A stretch of 64,000 bases of DNA from Rhodopseudomonas pseudopalustris. GTDB lineage: Bacteria > Pseudomonadota > Alphaproteobacteria > Rhizobiales > Xanthobacteraceae. The DNA is taken from assembly GCF_900110435.1 (NCBI RefSeq), contig NZ_FODT01000002.1, positions 372,001 through 436,000 of the forward strand, given 5' to 3'. Position numbers and translations under genes: made by a program. Under the pieces are notes generated by a model, which saw only the letters and a program-made list of their open reading frames with translations, did not search any database and had not been told where the DNA came from. Shown here piece after piece: positions 10,103-18,662 of this stretch; within the stretch, counting starts at the first letter, position 1; every line of letters begins with the position of its first letter.

Positions 10103-11463
10103 CCGCAGCCCAGTTCGTCGCGCTCTTGCCGCTCATTGTGCTGGCGATCGCCGCGGTCGCGGCGATGATGCTTGTGCCGCTGGCGCGTCTTGAAGCCGCC
10201 CAAGCCGCCGCCGGCGTTGGCCTGCTCGCCGCTTTGGCGCTGGTGTTGCTGCGGGTCGGCGCACCGGCGGCGCCGCTCGGTGCGCTGTTCACGGACGACG
10301 GCATGGCGCGGTTCGGTATCGCCTATGCCTGCCTTTCTTCGCTCGGCGCTCTGGTCTTCCTGCGCACCGGCGTGCCGGCGAAAGAGGCGCCCTCTCTGCT
10401 GGTCTTGGTCGCGCTCGGCGCGGCCACGCTGGCCGGCGCCGGCCATGCCGCAACACTTTTTCTCGGCATCGAGATCGTCAGCCTGTCGCTGATCGCGCTG
10501 TTTGCGTTCCGGCTTTCGCGGCAGGGGCTGGAGGCAGCCTACAAGTTTCTGGTGATGAGCGGGCTCGCGTCGTCGGCTCTGTTGCTCGGCATTGCGCTGA
10601 TCTACGCCGAGACCGGCGCGCTCGATTTCGTCGGCTGGACAGGCCACGGCGCTCTGGCTGCGTTCGGGACCGCGCTGCTCCTGGCCGGCCTCGCATTCAA
10701 ATTCTCGCTGGCGCCGTTTCATATGTGGACGCCTGACGCCTTCGAGGCCTCGCCCGCGAGCGCCGCGGCGCTGGCCGGCGTGGTGTCGAAAGCGGCGGTG
10801 GCGATCGTCATCCTGCGACTGTTCCTCACCGCGCATCTGCCGGAGCCGGTCTGGAGCAGCGGGCTCGCAGCGCTGGGCGCCGCTTCGGTCCTGGTCGGTA
10901 ATCTGTTGGCGCTGCGCCAGCCGCAATTGCCGCGGATGCTCGGCTATTCGACCATCGCGCATTCCGGCTACATCGCGCTGATCCTGGCGTCGGGCGCGCC
11001 GCGCGCCGGCGAGGCGGTGCTGTTCTATCTCGGCATCTATGCGCCGGCGATGCTGGGCGCGTTATGCGTGTCGGCGGCGCTCGGCCGCGCGCCGACGTTG
11101 CCGGATCTGCATGGGCTGATCAGAAGGCGACCGCTGGAGGCGATCGCGCTGTCGTTGTCCTTGCTGTCGCTGGCGGGCTTGCCGGCCGCGGGCGGCTTCA
11201 TCGCCAAGCTGTATCTGTTGCGCGTGCTGGTCGATGGCGGTTTGTGGACGCTGCTGGCGATCGTGGTCGCCGGTTCCTCGCTCGGCTTTTATTACTACGC
11301 GCGGTTCTTCACCGCGCCGTTCTTCGGCCAGTCGAGCCCCGAGGCAGAGCCGTTGCCGCGGCTCGACCAGGGGCTTCTGGCGGTGTGCGTGGTGCTGATC
11401 GTATTGTTCGGCGTCGCGCCGGCGGTTCTGATCGACGTCGTGCGGGCGACGCTGGCGCCGTGA
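10099..11463 (+). CDS. nuoN: NADH-quinone oxidoreductase subunit N
   Basis: Last gene of the complex I operon, an antiporter-like proton-pumping subunit of 454 residues. Expected features are the SLIALFAF segment and FKFSLAPFHMWTPDAFEASPA near residue 205. ATG 10099 overlaps the nuoM stop. A strong symmetrical hairpin follows five bases after the stop and separates it from the convergent metY gene. Confidence 0.96.
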   Translation: MTAAQFVALLPLIVLAIAAVAAMMLVPLARLEAAQAAAGVGLLAALALVLLRVGAPAAPLGALFTDDGMARFGIAYACLSSLGALVFLRTGVPAKEAPSLLVLVALGAATLAGAGHAATLFLGIEIVSLSLIALFAFRLSRQGLEAAYKFLVMSGLASSALLLGIALIYAETGALDFVGWTGHGALAAFGTALLLAGLAFKFSLAPFHMWTPDAFEASPASAAALAGVVSKAAVAIVILRLFLTAHLPEPVWSSGLAALGAASVLVGNLLALRQPQLPRMLGYSTIAHSGYIALILASGAPRAGEAVLFYLGIYAPAMLGALCVSAALGRAPTLPDLHGLIRRRPLEAIALSLSLLSLAGLPAAGGFIAKLYLLRVLVDGGLWTLLAIVVAGSSLGFYYYARFFTAPFFGQSSPEAEPLPRLDQGLLAVCVVLIVLFGVAPAVLIDVVRATLAP

Positions 11464-11467
11464 TCAC

Positions 11468-11511
11468 ACCATCAGGTGGGTTGGCGCGAAGCGCGCAACC
11501 CACCTGATGGT
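11468..11511. terminator. Bidirectional terminator between nuoN and metY
   Basis: A perfect 16-base-pair stem (arms 11468-11483 and 11496-11511) with a short GC-rich apical part. It lies between the convergent nuoN stop (11463) and metY stop (11516), so it can end transcription from both sides. No long T-tract is present. Confidence 0.75.
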
Positions 11512-11515
11512 CGCG

Positions 11516-12823
11516 TCAAGCCGCTTTGGCGAGCCGCCCTGCGGCGAGGCCGCGTTCCAGATCGGCGATGATGTCGTCGATGTGCTCGAGGCCGACCGAC
11601 AGCCGCACATAGCCGTCCGTGACGCCGGTCGCGAGTTGGTCCTCGGTGGAGAGCTGCGAGTGGGTTGTCGTCGCCGGATGGATCGCGAGGCTTCGGGCGT
11701 CGCCGATATTGGCGACGTGATACAGTAACTGCAGCGCGTCGATAAACTTGCGTCCAGCGTCGAGGCCGCCGGCGAGTTCGAAGCCGACCAGGCCGCCGAA
11801 CTTGCCCTTGAGATATTTGTCGGCGCGTTCGCGGGCGATTCCGGTCTGCTTCGACGGGTGGATCACCTTGACGATCTCGGGCCGCTTTTCGAGATAATCG
11901 GCGACCGCCTGCGCGTTCTGCACATGACGCTCGATCCGCAGCGGCAGCGTTTCCAGGCCCTGCAGGATCTGGAAGGCGTTGAACGGCGACAGCGCCGAGC
12001 CGATGTCACGCAGCAGCGTGGTGCGCGCCTTGATGATGTAGGCGACCGGACCGATCGGCTTCACCGCCTCCACCCAGACCGCGCCGTGATAGCTCGGGTC
12101 CGGGGTGTTGAGCGCCGGCTGACGCTGCGGGAATTTATCCCATTCGAAATTGCCGCCGTCGACGATCAGGCCGCCGATCGAGGTGCCGTGGCCGCCGAGA
12201 TATTTGGTCGCCGAATACACCACGATCGCGGCGCCGTGCTCGAGCGGCTTCACCAGCAGCGGCGCCGCGGTGTTGTCGACGATCAGCGGGATGCCATGCT
12301 TGCGGCCGATCGCGGCGACTTCGGCGATCGGAAACACCGCGAGCTTCGGGTTTGGCAGCGTCTCGGCGTAATAGGCGCGAGTGCGGTCGTCGGTGGCCCG
12401 TTCGAACGCTTCCGGATCGGACGGGTCGACGAAGCGGACTTCGATGCCCTGGTCCTTCAGCGTGTTGGCGAACAGATTCCAGGTGCCGCCGTAGAGATCG
12501 GTCGAACTGACGATGTTGTCGCCGACCCGGGCGAGGTTCTGCAGAGCAAGGGCGGAGGCCGCTTGGCCCGATGCGACCGCGAGCGCGGCGACGCCGCCTT
12601 CCAGCGCCGCGACGCGCTTTTCGAGCACGTCGGTCGTCGGGTTGCCGATGCGGGTGTAGATGTTTCCGAGCTCCCTCAGCGCGAACAGGTTGGCCGCGTG
12701 CTCGGTGTTGTTGAACTGATACGACGTGGTCTGAAAGATCGGCACTGCAACCGAGCCGGTCGAAGGATCGGCGCGCCAGCCTGCGTGCAGAGCGAGGGTT
12801 TCAGGATGAAGTTTCTGGGTCAT
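11516..12823 (-). CDS. metY: O-acetylhomoserine sulfhydrylase (MetY-type)
   Basis: PLP enzyme of methionine synthesis that forms homocysteine from O-acetylhomoserine and sulfide. The 435-residue length fits MetY better than the roughly 400-residue MetZ. PLP-binding landmarks are VASGQAAS near residue 83, D183 in LIVDNT, and the Schiff-base lysine K207 in SATKYLGGHGTSIGG. Substrate could be O-succinylhomoserine if the enzyme is MetZ-like, which sequence alone does not settle. An AT-rich stretch at 12945-12961 upstream is a possible promoter. Confidence 0.9.
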   Translation of the reverse strand: MTQKLHPETLALHAGWRADPSTGSVAVPIFQTTSYQFNNTEHAANLFALRELGNIYTRIGNPTTDVLEKRVAALEGGVAALAVASGQAASALALQNLARVGDNIVSSTDLYGGTWNLFANTLKDQGIEVRFVDPSDPEAFERATDDRTRAYYAETLPNPKLAVFPIAEVAAIGRKHGIPLIVDNTAAPLLVKPLEHGAAIVVYSATKYLGGHGTSIGGLIVDGGNFEWDKFPQRQPALNTPDPSYHGAVWVEAVKPIGPVAYIIKARTTLLRDIGSALSPFNAFQILQGLETLPLRIERHVQNAQAVADYLEKRPEIVKVIHPSKQTGIARERADKYLKGKFGGLVGFELAGGLDAGRKFIDALQLLYHVANIGDARSLAIHPATTTHSQLSTEDQLATGVTDGYVRLSVGLEHIDDIIADLERGLAAGRLAKAA

Positions 12824-13075
12824 GACAAGGTCCTTCGATTGAGAACGGCAAAGCTGCCCTGCGCCTTGCCCTTCTGGGGTCGATGCGAAGGTCCGCCGGA
12901 GCGTCCATCAGGTCGGGGCGCCCCGTCCAAGTCAATCGGTCGATTGAAATAAAAATCTATCAGGCGGGGAATTTGCGCCTGTGACGAGTTCATTCTTCAG
13001 GTATTGTGGTTTCTGGTAGAAAATTCTTTTGATTTTTGCGAAGACCTGCTCGCGCCATCGGCTTCTATCTGCAGC
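12824..13075. other. metY upstream region
   Basis: About 250 bases between metY and the fixK terminator without a credible gene. An AT-rich run at 12945-12961 could hold the metY promoter, leaving a leader of roughly 100 bases. I looked for the SAM-II core common upstream of alphaproteobacterial methionine genes and did not find it. Confidence 0.4.
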
Positions 13076-13100
13076 AAAAAGGCCGCCATTGCTGGCGGCC
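13076..13100 (-). terminator. Rho-independent terminator after fixK
   Basis: Read on the minus strand: a perfect 7-bp GC stem (GGCCGCC/GGCGGCC, arms 13094-13100 and 13081-13087) with a six-base loop, followed by a run of five T (complement of 13076-13080). It sits about 70 bases after the fixK stop and ends the minus-strand fix transcript before metY. Confidence 0.85.
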
Positions 13101-13169
13101 GATCCGTCGAGAGTGATGTAGGCCCGCCGACCGTTGGCGACGTTGCCGTCGGTCGGTAGGCGTCTGCGA

Positions 13170-13859
13170 TCAGGCGTCCAGATTGCGGAGCTGCTGGCGA
13201 TTGCGCAGCTCGATCTGGCGGGCGCCGGAGAAACCGAGAATGCCCTGGCTCTGCAGCTGCGACAGCGCGCGCGACACGGTTTCGAGGGTGAGGCCGAGAT
13301 AGTCGCCGATATCGCGGCGGCACATCGGCAGCGCCATCATGCCCGCGACGGCGAGGCGGCGGTCCATTTCCAGCAGGAAGTTGGCGACGCGCTCCATCGC
13401 ATTCTTGCGGCCGAGCAGCAGCATGTGGTCTTCGGCGTGGCGCAGCTCGCCGGCGGTCATCGACCACAGGCTGCGGGCGACATGAACGTCGGTGGCGGCG
13501 GCCTGTTCGAGGCTGCGGCGCTTCAGCAGGCGGACGGTGGTGTCGACGATGGCTTCCGCGGTGAGGCGATGGGTCGGTCCCGATTCCAGCCCGAACACGT
13601 CACCGGCAAGATAGAAAGCGCCGATCTGACGGCGGCCATCTGACAGCAGCTTGTAGCTGCGGACGGCGCCCGACACAACTTGATAGACGTATTCCGACGG
13701 CTCGTCCTCGCCGTAGATTTCCTCTTCCTTTTTGTAGGAAAACTCCGAGGCAATCAGCCCGGCATGGCCCGTAGTTGCAAAAAACTGAACCGCCGGGGAA
13801 CAGGAAGGGTCAACCGGAGCCTTGGCGGCGGTATGTGCCCTGAGCGACTGGTTCAGCAT
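13170..13859 (-). CDS. fixK: FixK transcription factor (Crp/Fnr family, FixK2-like)
   Basis: Activator of micro-oxic genes, 229 residues. It has an N-terminal cyclic-nucleotide-binding-type beta roll (about residues 35-120) and a C-terminal helix-turn-helix (CRRDIGDYLGLTLETVSRALSQLQSQG, about 180-206). There are no N-terminal cysteines for an FNR iron-sulfur cluster, as expected for FixK, which is not itself an oxygen sensor. C180, just before the recognition helix, corresponds to Cys183 of Bradyrhizobium FixK2, whose oxidation switches off that protein. Gene order fixL-fixJ-receiver-fixK on one strand matches the Bradyrhizobium locus, where FixJ activates fixK2. Confidence 0.93.
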   Translation of the reverse strand: MLNQSLRAHTAAKAPVDPSCSPAVQFFATTGHAGLIASEFSYKKEEEIYGEDEPSEYVYQVVSGAVRSYKLLSDGRRQIGAFYLAGDVFGLESGPTHRLTAEAIVDTTVRLLKRRSLEQAAATDVHVARSLWSMTAGELRHAEDHMLLLGRKNAMERVANFLLEMDRRLAVAGMMALPMCRRDIGDYLGLTLETVSRALSQLQSQGILGFSGARQIELRNRQQLRNLDA

Positions 13860-13951
13860 CTTGCCATCTCCTAACGGGTATCGGGATCGGATGGCCAGGT
13901 TGTATTGAAGAATTCTCAGGTGAGAAATTTCGCCCCTTATCTTAAGGAGGT

Positions 13952-13963
13952 CTACCTAAGTAG
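13952..13963 (-). promoter_or_regulatory. Candidate FixJ-binding site upstream of fixK
   Basis: A near-palindrome, CTACCTAAGTAG, lies about 95 bases upstream of the fixK start. It contains 7 of 8 bases of GTAMGTAG, the class I FixJ site described for Sinorhizobium. Position and context fit, but the match is imperfect. Confidence 0.4.
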
Positions 13964-14050
13964 TTTTACGGAGGCGGCGTGGCCGCCGGCTGATAAAATA
14001 AAGCCGAAATTCTTCAATGGCTTGGAAGTCGGGGAGGGCGTTGCGGCGAT

Positions 14051-14446
14051 TCACGCCGAGGCGTCGCTGCCCTGTAGCGCGCCGCGGATATGAGAGGCCA
14101 GGCTCTCTTCCAGATGCGGCTTCAGCACCACGTGGCGCACGCCGGCGGCGGCGGCGCGGCTGGAAATGCTCTCATCCGGGTATCCGGTGATCATGACTAC
14201 CGGAGTCTTGACCTTGCGATCGCGGAGCTTCAGCGCGAGGTCGATGCCATTCATGCCCGGCATCTTGTAGTCCACGACGATGCAGTCGGCTCGCCCGTCA
14301 TCGAGCGAGTCGAGTAAGGCTGGCCCGCTCCGAAAAGTGCGAACCGCGAACCCGTCGGTTTCCAGCAGAAACCGCAGAGATCCGAGTACGCCCTGATCGT
14401 CGTCAACCACATAGACAACAGTTTTTACCGGCGCGGAGGTCATCAA
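14051..14446 (-). CDS. Single-domain response regulator between fixJ and fixK
   Basis: Stand-alone receiver domain of 131 residues with no output domain. The acidic pocket DDD (residues 15-17), the phosphoacceptor D59 in VVDYKMPG and the conserved Lys in VLKPH are all present. A lone receiver at this place is also found in the Bradyrhizobium fixLJ-fixK2 cluster. It could act as a phosphate sink or alternative partner for FixL, which is inference. The second codon is also ATG, so the start may be one codon later. Confidence 0.9.
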   Translation of the reverse strand: MMTSAPVKTVVYVVDDDQGVLGSLRFLLETDGFAVRTFRSGPALLDSLDDGRADCIVVDYKMPGMNGIDLALKLRDRKVKTPVVMITGYPDESISSRAAAAGVRHVVLKPHLEESLASHIRGALQGSDASA

Positions 14447-14528
14447 TTGATTCCACGCACCCGGCCCAGCTGCAATTTTCTCATGGTCGCGAGAATAGGC
14501 GCCGGCGTACGAAGCAGGTTGATCTGCC

Positions 14529-15146
14529 TCAATCCTTGATCACGCCGCCACGCATCGCCATCCGGACAAGTTCCGACAGGCTGCTGGCCTGCATCTTGGT
14601 CATGACGTTGGCGCGGTAGACTTCGATGGTACGCGGGCTGATATCGAACTCGCGGGCGATCGCCTTGTTCGACATTCCGGCGATCAGCCCCTCCATCACC
14701 TGAAGCTCGCGCGGGCTGAGCGACTGGATTCGCGCCACGATATCTTGCGACACCGCTTCGCTCTTGGCCTCTTCGCCGGCCAGTTTCAGGGAGGTCTCGA
14801 TCATGCCGATCAGCCGGTCGTCGTCGAACGGCTTCTCGATGAAGTCGACCGCGCCGAGCTTCATCGCCTCGACCGCGAGCGGGACGTCGCCGTGCCCGGT
14901 CATGATCACGACTGGCAACCGGCTCCGGCTGGCCTTCAGCCGTTTCAACAAATCGAGCCCATCGATTCCGGGCATTCGCACGTCGGACAGCACGCAGCCG
15001 AATTCGACATCGGCCATGGCATCGAGAAAGGCCGGCGCGGATTCGAACAGGCGGACTTCGTAATTGGCGGAGGTGAGCAGGAAGTCGATCGACTCCCGCA
15101 TCGCCTGGTCGTCGTCGATCACATAGACGATTCCCTTATGCGGCAT
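14529..15146 (-). CDS. fixJ: Oxygen-response regulator FixJ
   Basis: Response regulator paired with FixL, 205 residues. The receiver domain (about 5-120) has DDD at 11-13 and phosphoacceptor D55 in LSDVRMPG. A LuxR-type helix-turn-helix follows (LSPRELQVMEGLIAGMSNKAIAREF onwards, about 138-200). Its start overlaps the 3' end of fixL by 11 bases, so the two are translated together. Its likely target is the fixK promoter downstream. Confidence 0.96.
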   Translation of the reverse strand: MPHKGIVYVIDDDQAMRESIDFLLTSANYEVRLFESAPAFLDAMADVEFGCVLSDVRMPGIDGLDLLKRLKASRSRLPVVIMTGHGDVPLAVEAMKLGAVDFIEKPFDDDRLIGMIETSLKLAGEEAKSEAVSQDIVARIQSLSPRELQVMEGLIAGMSNKAIAREFDISPRTIEVYRANVMTKMQASSLSELVRMAMRGGVIKD

Positions 15147-16668
15147 CGGTCACGTCCTCGCCCGGCGCCATCGGCAGCGTGAAGCGAAACGTCGCGCCGC
15201 CAGCGCTGTTGGTTTCAGCCCACATCCGGCCGCCATGGGCCTCGATGATCGAGCGGCTGATGGATAGTCCAACGCCCATTCCGGTGTCCTTGGTAGTGAA
15301 AAATGTCTGGAACAGTTTGGCCTTGACGTCGTCGGGGATGCCGCTGCCGCTGTCGGCCACCGTCACCTCGATCATGTCGTCCGCCACCCGTGCATTCGAC
15401 GCGGACAACTCCTTGCGCCGTGAAGTCGCCATCGCCTCGAGCGCATTTCGGAACAGATTGACGAGCACTTGCTGGATCTGCACGCGGTCGACCAGCACCA
15501 GATCGTTGGCCTGGTCCATGTGGAAGCGCAGCACCACGCCCTGCTCGCGCGCGCCGGTCAGGCCCAGCGCACCGGCTTCCTCGACCAGCTTGGCGAGGCT
15601 CTCGACCCGCTTTTCGGATTCGCCGCGGGCGACGAAGTCGCGCAGCCGTCGGATGATCTGGCCTGCGCGCAGTGCCTGCTCGGCGGCGCGCTCCATCGCG
15701 TTTTCGATCTTGGAGATGTTCGGGTCGCTGCTCCCCGCGAGCAGCCGGCGCGAGCCCTTCATGTAGTTGCTGATTGCCGACAGCGGCTGATTGAGCTCGT
15801 GCGCCAACGCCGACGCCATCTCGCCCATCGCTGTCAGCCGCGAGACGTGCACCAGCTCCGCCTGCAGTTCGTGCAGCCGCGCCTGGGTCTGCTGATATTC
15901 GGTGAGGTCGCGGATGAATCCCGTGAAATATCGCTCGCCGCTGGACACCATCTCGCCGATCGACAGATGGATCGGGAAGGTGGTGCCGTCCTTGCGCTGG
16001 CCGGTGACGATGCGGCCGATGCCGATAATGTGGCGCTCGCCCGTATTGCTGTAGCGGGAAATGTAATTGTCGTGGCGTGACGCGTCCGGCCGGGGCATCA
16101 GGATGCTGATGTTCTGGCCGATCGCTTCTCTCTCGGACAGTCCGAACATCCGCTCTGCGGCGCTGGAGAAGAACCGCATGATGCCGCGGCCGTCGATCAG
16201 GATCATCGCATCAGGCACCGTGTCGAGAATCGAGCGGAGCTGATTCTGCTGCAGCCGAAGTTCCTGTTCGAGCACCTTCTGCTGGTCGATGTCGAGCACG
16301 ATGCCGCACAGGTAGCCGGCCGTGCCGTTCTCCCTGACGAGACCGCCGCGGGCGCGCAGCCAATGGCTCGGCTGGCCCCTGTCGGCGACCCGAAACATGA
16401 TGTCGAGGTACTCGCTGTGCTCGATCGTGCGCTGCACCGCCTGCGTGACGCGGTCGCGGTCTTCCGGATCGACCAGAGAGACGAAGGTGTCGAAGTCGAC
16501 CGGTGCGTCGGGCGCGACACCGAGCAATCGTCGCGTCGTCGCAGACCACGCCAATTCCCGCGTGGCGAGATTCAATTCCCAACTTCCCACGCCGTAGCTA
16601 TCGATGCCCTGCTGCAGCCGCCTATCGCGCGCCAGGGCCTCCGATGACGATTGGGCTTGATCCGTCAC
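15136..16668 (-). CDS. fixL: Oxygen-sensing haem histidine kinase FixL
   Basis: Soluble sensor kinase, 510 residues, that autophosphorylates when oxygen leaves its haem. Domains: a first PAS (about 20-130), a haem PAS (about 140-258), HisKA and HATPase. Haem-pocket residues aligning with Bradyrhizobium FixL are visible: proximal H199 in SRHDNY (their H200), R205 and R219 in IGIGR (their R206 and R220). The phosphorylated His is H290 in SALAHELNQPLSA. N box LFRNALEAM and G boxes DSGSGIPDD and GMGVGLSI are intact. No membrane segment is present, as in Bradyrhizobium FixL. Confidence 0.97.
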   Translation of the reverse strand: MTDQAQSSSEALARDRRLQQGIDSYGVGSWELNLATRELAWSATTRRLLGVAPDAPVDFDTFVSLVDPEDRDRVTQAVQRTIEHSEYLDIMFRVADRGQPSHWLRARGGLVRENGTAGYLCGIVLDIDQQKVLEQELRLQQNQLRSILDTVPDAMILIDGRGIMRFFSSAAERMFGLSEREAIGQNISILMPRPDASRHDNYISRYSNTGERHIIGIGRIVTGQRKDGTTFPIHLSIGEMVSSGERYFTGFIRDLTEYQQTQARLHELQAELVHVSRLTAMGEMASALAHELNQPLSAISNYMKGSRRLLAGSSDPNISKIENAMERAAEQALRAGQIIRRLRDFVARGESEKRVESLAKLVEEAGALGLTGAREQGVVLRFHMDQANDLVLVDRVQIQQVLVNLFRNALEAMATSRRKELSASNARVADDMIEVTVADSGSGIPDDVKAKLFQTFFTTKDTGMGVGLSISRSIIEAHGGRMWAETNSAGGATFRFTLPMAPGEDVTDAA

Positions 16669-16750
16669 GCGCTACCTTCGTCATTCATTGTCTTAGTCTT
16701 ATCATAGCGGTGTTCCGATCCGCAACGGACGCGGTGCACAACAAAACGCG

Positions 16751-16777
16751 CTGCGGCAAACCATCCGTTTGCCGCAG
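16751..16777 (-). terminator. Hairpin terminator after the CBS/BON gene
   Basis: Perfect 11-bp stem (arms 16751-16761 and 16767-16777) with a five-base loop. On the minus strand it is followed within a few bases by a T-rich tract. It sits 46 bases after the stop of the CBS/BON gene and upstream of fixL. Confidence 0.65.
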
Positions 16778-16822
16778 TCGTCGAGCCTGTCAAGCCCCTG
16801 CGCGCCGGCCGGCGCGCCGCGC

Positions 16823-17575
16823 TCAGCGCTGCTTCTTGGCGGAGCGATCGTCCTCCGGCGAATTCAAGTAGAAGCCGGACATGGTGTCGACCCAGCAAAG
16901 GTGATCGTGCACCTCCCTGACCCCGCATACATTCTCCGCGGCGACGATCGCCGCCTGGCGCGAGCGCTCCTCGGTGATCACGCCGCTAAGGTGCACGACG
17001 CCTTCGCGCACCAGCACGCTGAGCCCGAACGGTCGCCAGTCGTTGCGTTCGATTTCGGCGACGATCTTCTCGCGGATCTTGTCGTCGGCCGCGCTCGGGT
17101 CCGGAACTTCGCGCGCCAGGTTGGCGACCGCGCGCAGCAAGTTCTTGCGGGTGACGATGCCGACCAGCAGGTCGCCGCGCATCACCGGCAGGCGCTTGAC
17201 GTGATGCTTCTCCATCGTCTTGACGATGGCCTCGATCGGCGTGTCTTCCGTGATCGTATGCGGATGATGGGTCATCACCTCGCCGACCTTGCGGCCGTGC
17301 TCGTGGACGAAGTCGGCAGCACAGGTTCCTGGGCCGAGCAGCAGCCGCAGCCAGCGGCTGCGTTTGCGCTGGGTGCCGAGCTCAGCGCGGCGGATGAAGT
17401 CGCCTTCCGAGATGATGCCGACCAGTTTGCCGTCGGCGTCGACCACCGGCAGGCCGCTGACGTGGTTTTCGAGCATTACATTGGCGGCGTCGATAATCGA
17501 GGCTTCGGGCCCGATCGTCATCACCTGTTCCGTCATGATCTGCTGCGCACGCATGATCTGGCTCTCCTCCGGCAC
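16823..17575 (-). CDS. CBS-pair and BON domain protein
   Basis: Cytoplasmic protein of 250 residues with two CBS motifs (about 10-65 and 97-155), which usually bind adenine nucleotides, and a C-terminal BON domain (about 165-235, REGVVHLSGVITEERSRQAA). No catalytic domain is attached. It lies 69 bases downstream of a universal stress protein gene on the same strand, so the two probably form an operon read from the FixK-like box at 18547. Function is likely energy-state sensing or stress-related, but no specific role can be read from sequence. Confidence 0.85.
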   Translation of the reverse strand: MPEESQIMRAQQIMTEQVMTIGPEASIIDAANVMLENHVSGLPVVDADGKLVGIISEGDFIRRAELGTQRKRSRWLRLLLGPGTCAADFVHEHGRKVGEVMTHHPHTITEDTPIEAIVKTMEKHHVKRLPVMRGDLLVGIVTRKNLLRAVANLAREVPDPSAADDKIREKIVAEIERNDWRPFGLSVLVREGVVHLSGVITEERSRQAAIVAAENVCGVREVHDHLCWVDTMSGFYLNSPEDDRSAKKQR

Positions 17576-17644
17576 GGCTGTGCCGTCAATCGTCTAGCGC
17601 CCGGCGACTCCGGCATCGATGCGTCGGCGGCCGGTCGTGTCGCC

Positions 17645-18478
17645 TCAGTGCGAGATCAGCGCCGGCAGCGTCAGCGACTTGAAGATGCCGCGGGTCACGC
17701 CGCCGAGGATGAATTCGCGCAGCCGCGAATGGCCGTAGCCGCCCATCACCAGCATGTCGGCGCCGAGATCGGCGGCCAGCGACAGGATGGTGTTGTGGAT
17801 ATTGCCCGGGGGTGAGGTGTAGCGGTGCGCGGTGGCAGCGAGGTCGTGGCGCAGCAGATGCGCCAGCAGGGCGTCGGTCGACGACTGGCCGACATCCTCC
17901 TCATCCTCGTTGACGGCCACGACATCGATGGTCTTGGCGCGGCGTAGAAACGGCATCGCGTCATGCACGGCGCGCGCGGCCTGGCGTCCGCCGTCCCAGC
18001 AGATCAGCATGCGATCTAGCTGCATCGGCCCTGTATGGATGTAAGGCACCATCAGCATGGGTTTGCCGGAATTGAACAGGATGCTCTCCGGCAGCGGATC
18101 CTGGTGGCCCGGCTTGGCGCGATCGGGCTGTGGCACGACGCTGAGGTCGTACAGCCGCGAGATCTCCGACAGCGACTCATTGGCAAGCACCGGAGTGTCG
18201 CAGATGCTGCGCGCGCCATGGGTGATACCCGCGGCGCGGGCCGCGATTTCGAATTGGTCCAGGCGCGCCGCCGCTTCGTCATTGTCGGTGTTGTACTGAT
18301 TGGCTGCTGCGTAGTACGCCGCCGACGCGCCGACGACAATCGCCGGATTGATCGGCTGATAGGTGCAGACGATGCCGTCGAGATGCGCGCCGAACGCTTT
18401 GGCGATCGAGACGGCGCAGCCGACGATGCCATCAGCCGGTCGGTCCGCCGGAATATGCACGACAATATCATTCAGCAT
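17645..18478 (-). CDS. Universal stress protein (UspA family, tandem)
   Basis: A 277-residue protein, twice the length of a single UspA domain, so a tandem form. The C-terminal half keeps the nucleotide-binding signature GGYGHSRLREFILGGVTR (G-x2-G-x9-G pattern); the N-terminal half is diverged. It is divergent from a second tandem Usp gene at 18663, with a near-consensus FixK/FNR box between them. The family helps survival under growth arrest or low oxygen; the exact role here is unknown. Confidence 0.88.
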   Translation of the reverse strand: MLNDIVVHIPADRPADGIVGCAVSIAKAFGAHLDGIVCTYQPINPAIVVGASAAYYAAANQYNTDNDEAAARLDQFEIAARAAGITHGARSICDTPVLANESLSEISRLYDLSVVPQPDRAKPGHQDPLPESILFNSGKPMLMVPYIHTGPMQLDRMLICWDGGRQAARAVHDAMPFLRRAKTIDVVAVNEDEEDVGQSSTDALLAHLLRHDLAATAHRYTSPPGNIHNTILSLAADLGADMLVMGGYGHSRLREFILGGVTRGIFKSLTLPALISH

Positions 18479-18546
18479 GGCAGTGTTCCCCGCATAATGC
18501 CTGTTCCGAGTTTCGGCGAAATATACCGGCGTTGACGCGCCGTACT

Positions 18547-18560
18547 TTGATCTAGCTCAT
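18547..18560. promoter_or_regulatory. FixK/FNR-like box between divergent usp genes
   Basis: TTGATCTAGCTCAT has a perfect left half-site and one mismatch in the right half-site of TTGAT-N4-RTCAA-type boxes, plus a further change next to it. The box centre is about 76 bases from the minus-strand usp start and about 110 from the plus-strand one, so it could serve either side from position -40. Confidence 0.55.
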
Positions 18561-18662
18561 CGTGCGGGCTTGGCCCCGTTGCAGAAACATGGCTCAATTG
18601 CAGCAATGAGGATGCCCCGAACAATACGGTTAGTTCGGGGTGGATGCGCTGGGGGGATACCG

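Noticed and set aside
12824-12960. SAM-II-type riboswitch upstream of metY
   Set aside because: The conserved SAM-II core was looked for on the minus strand and is not there.
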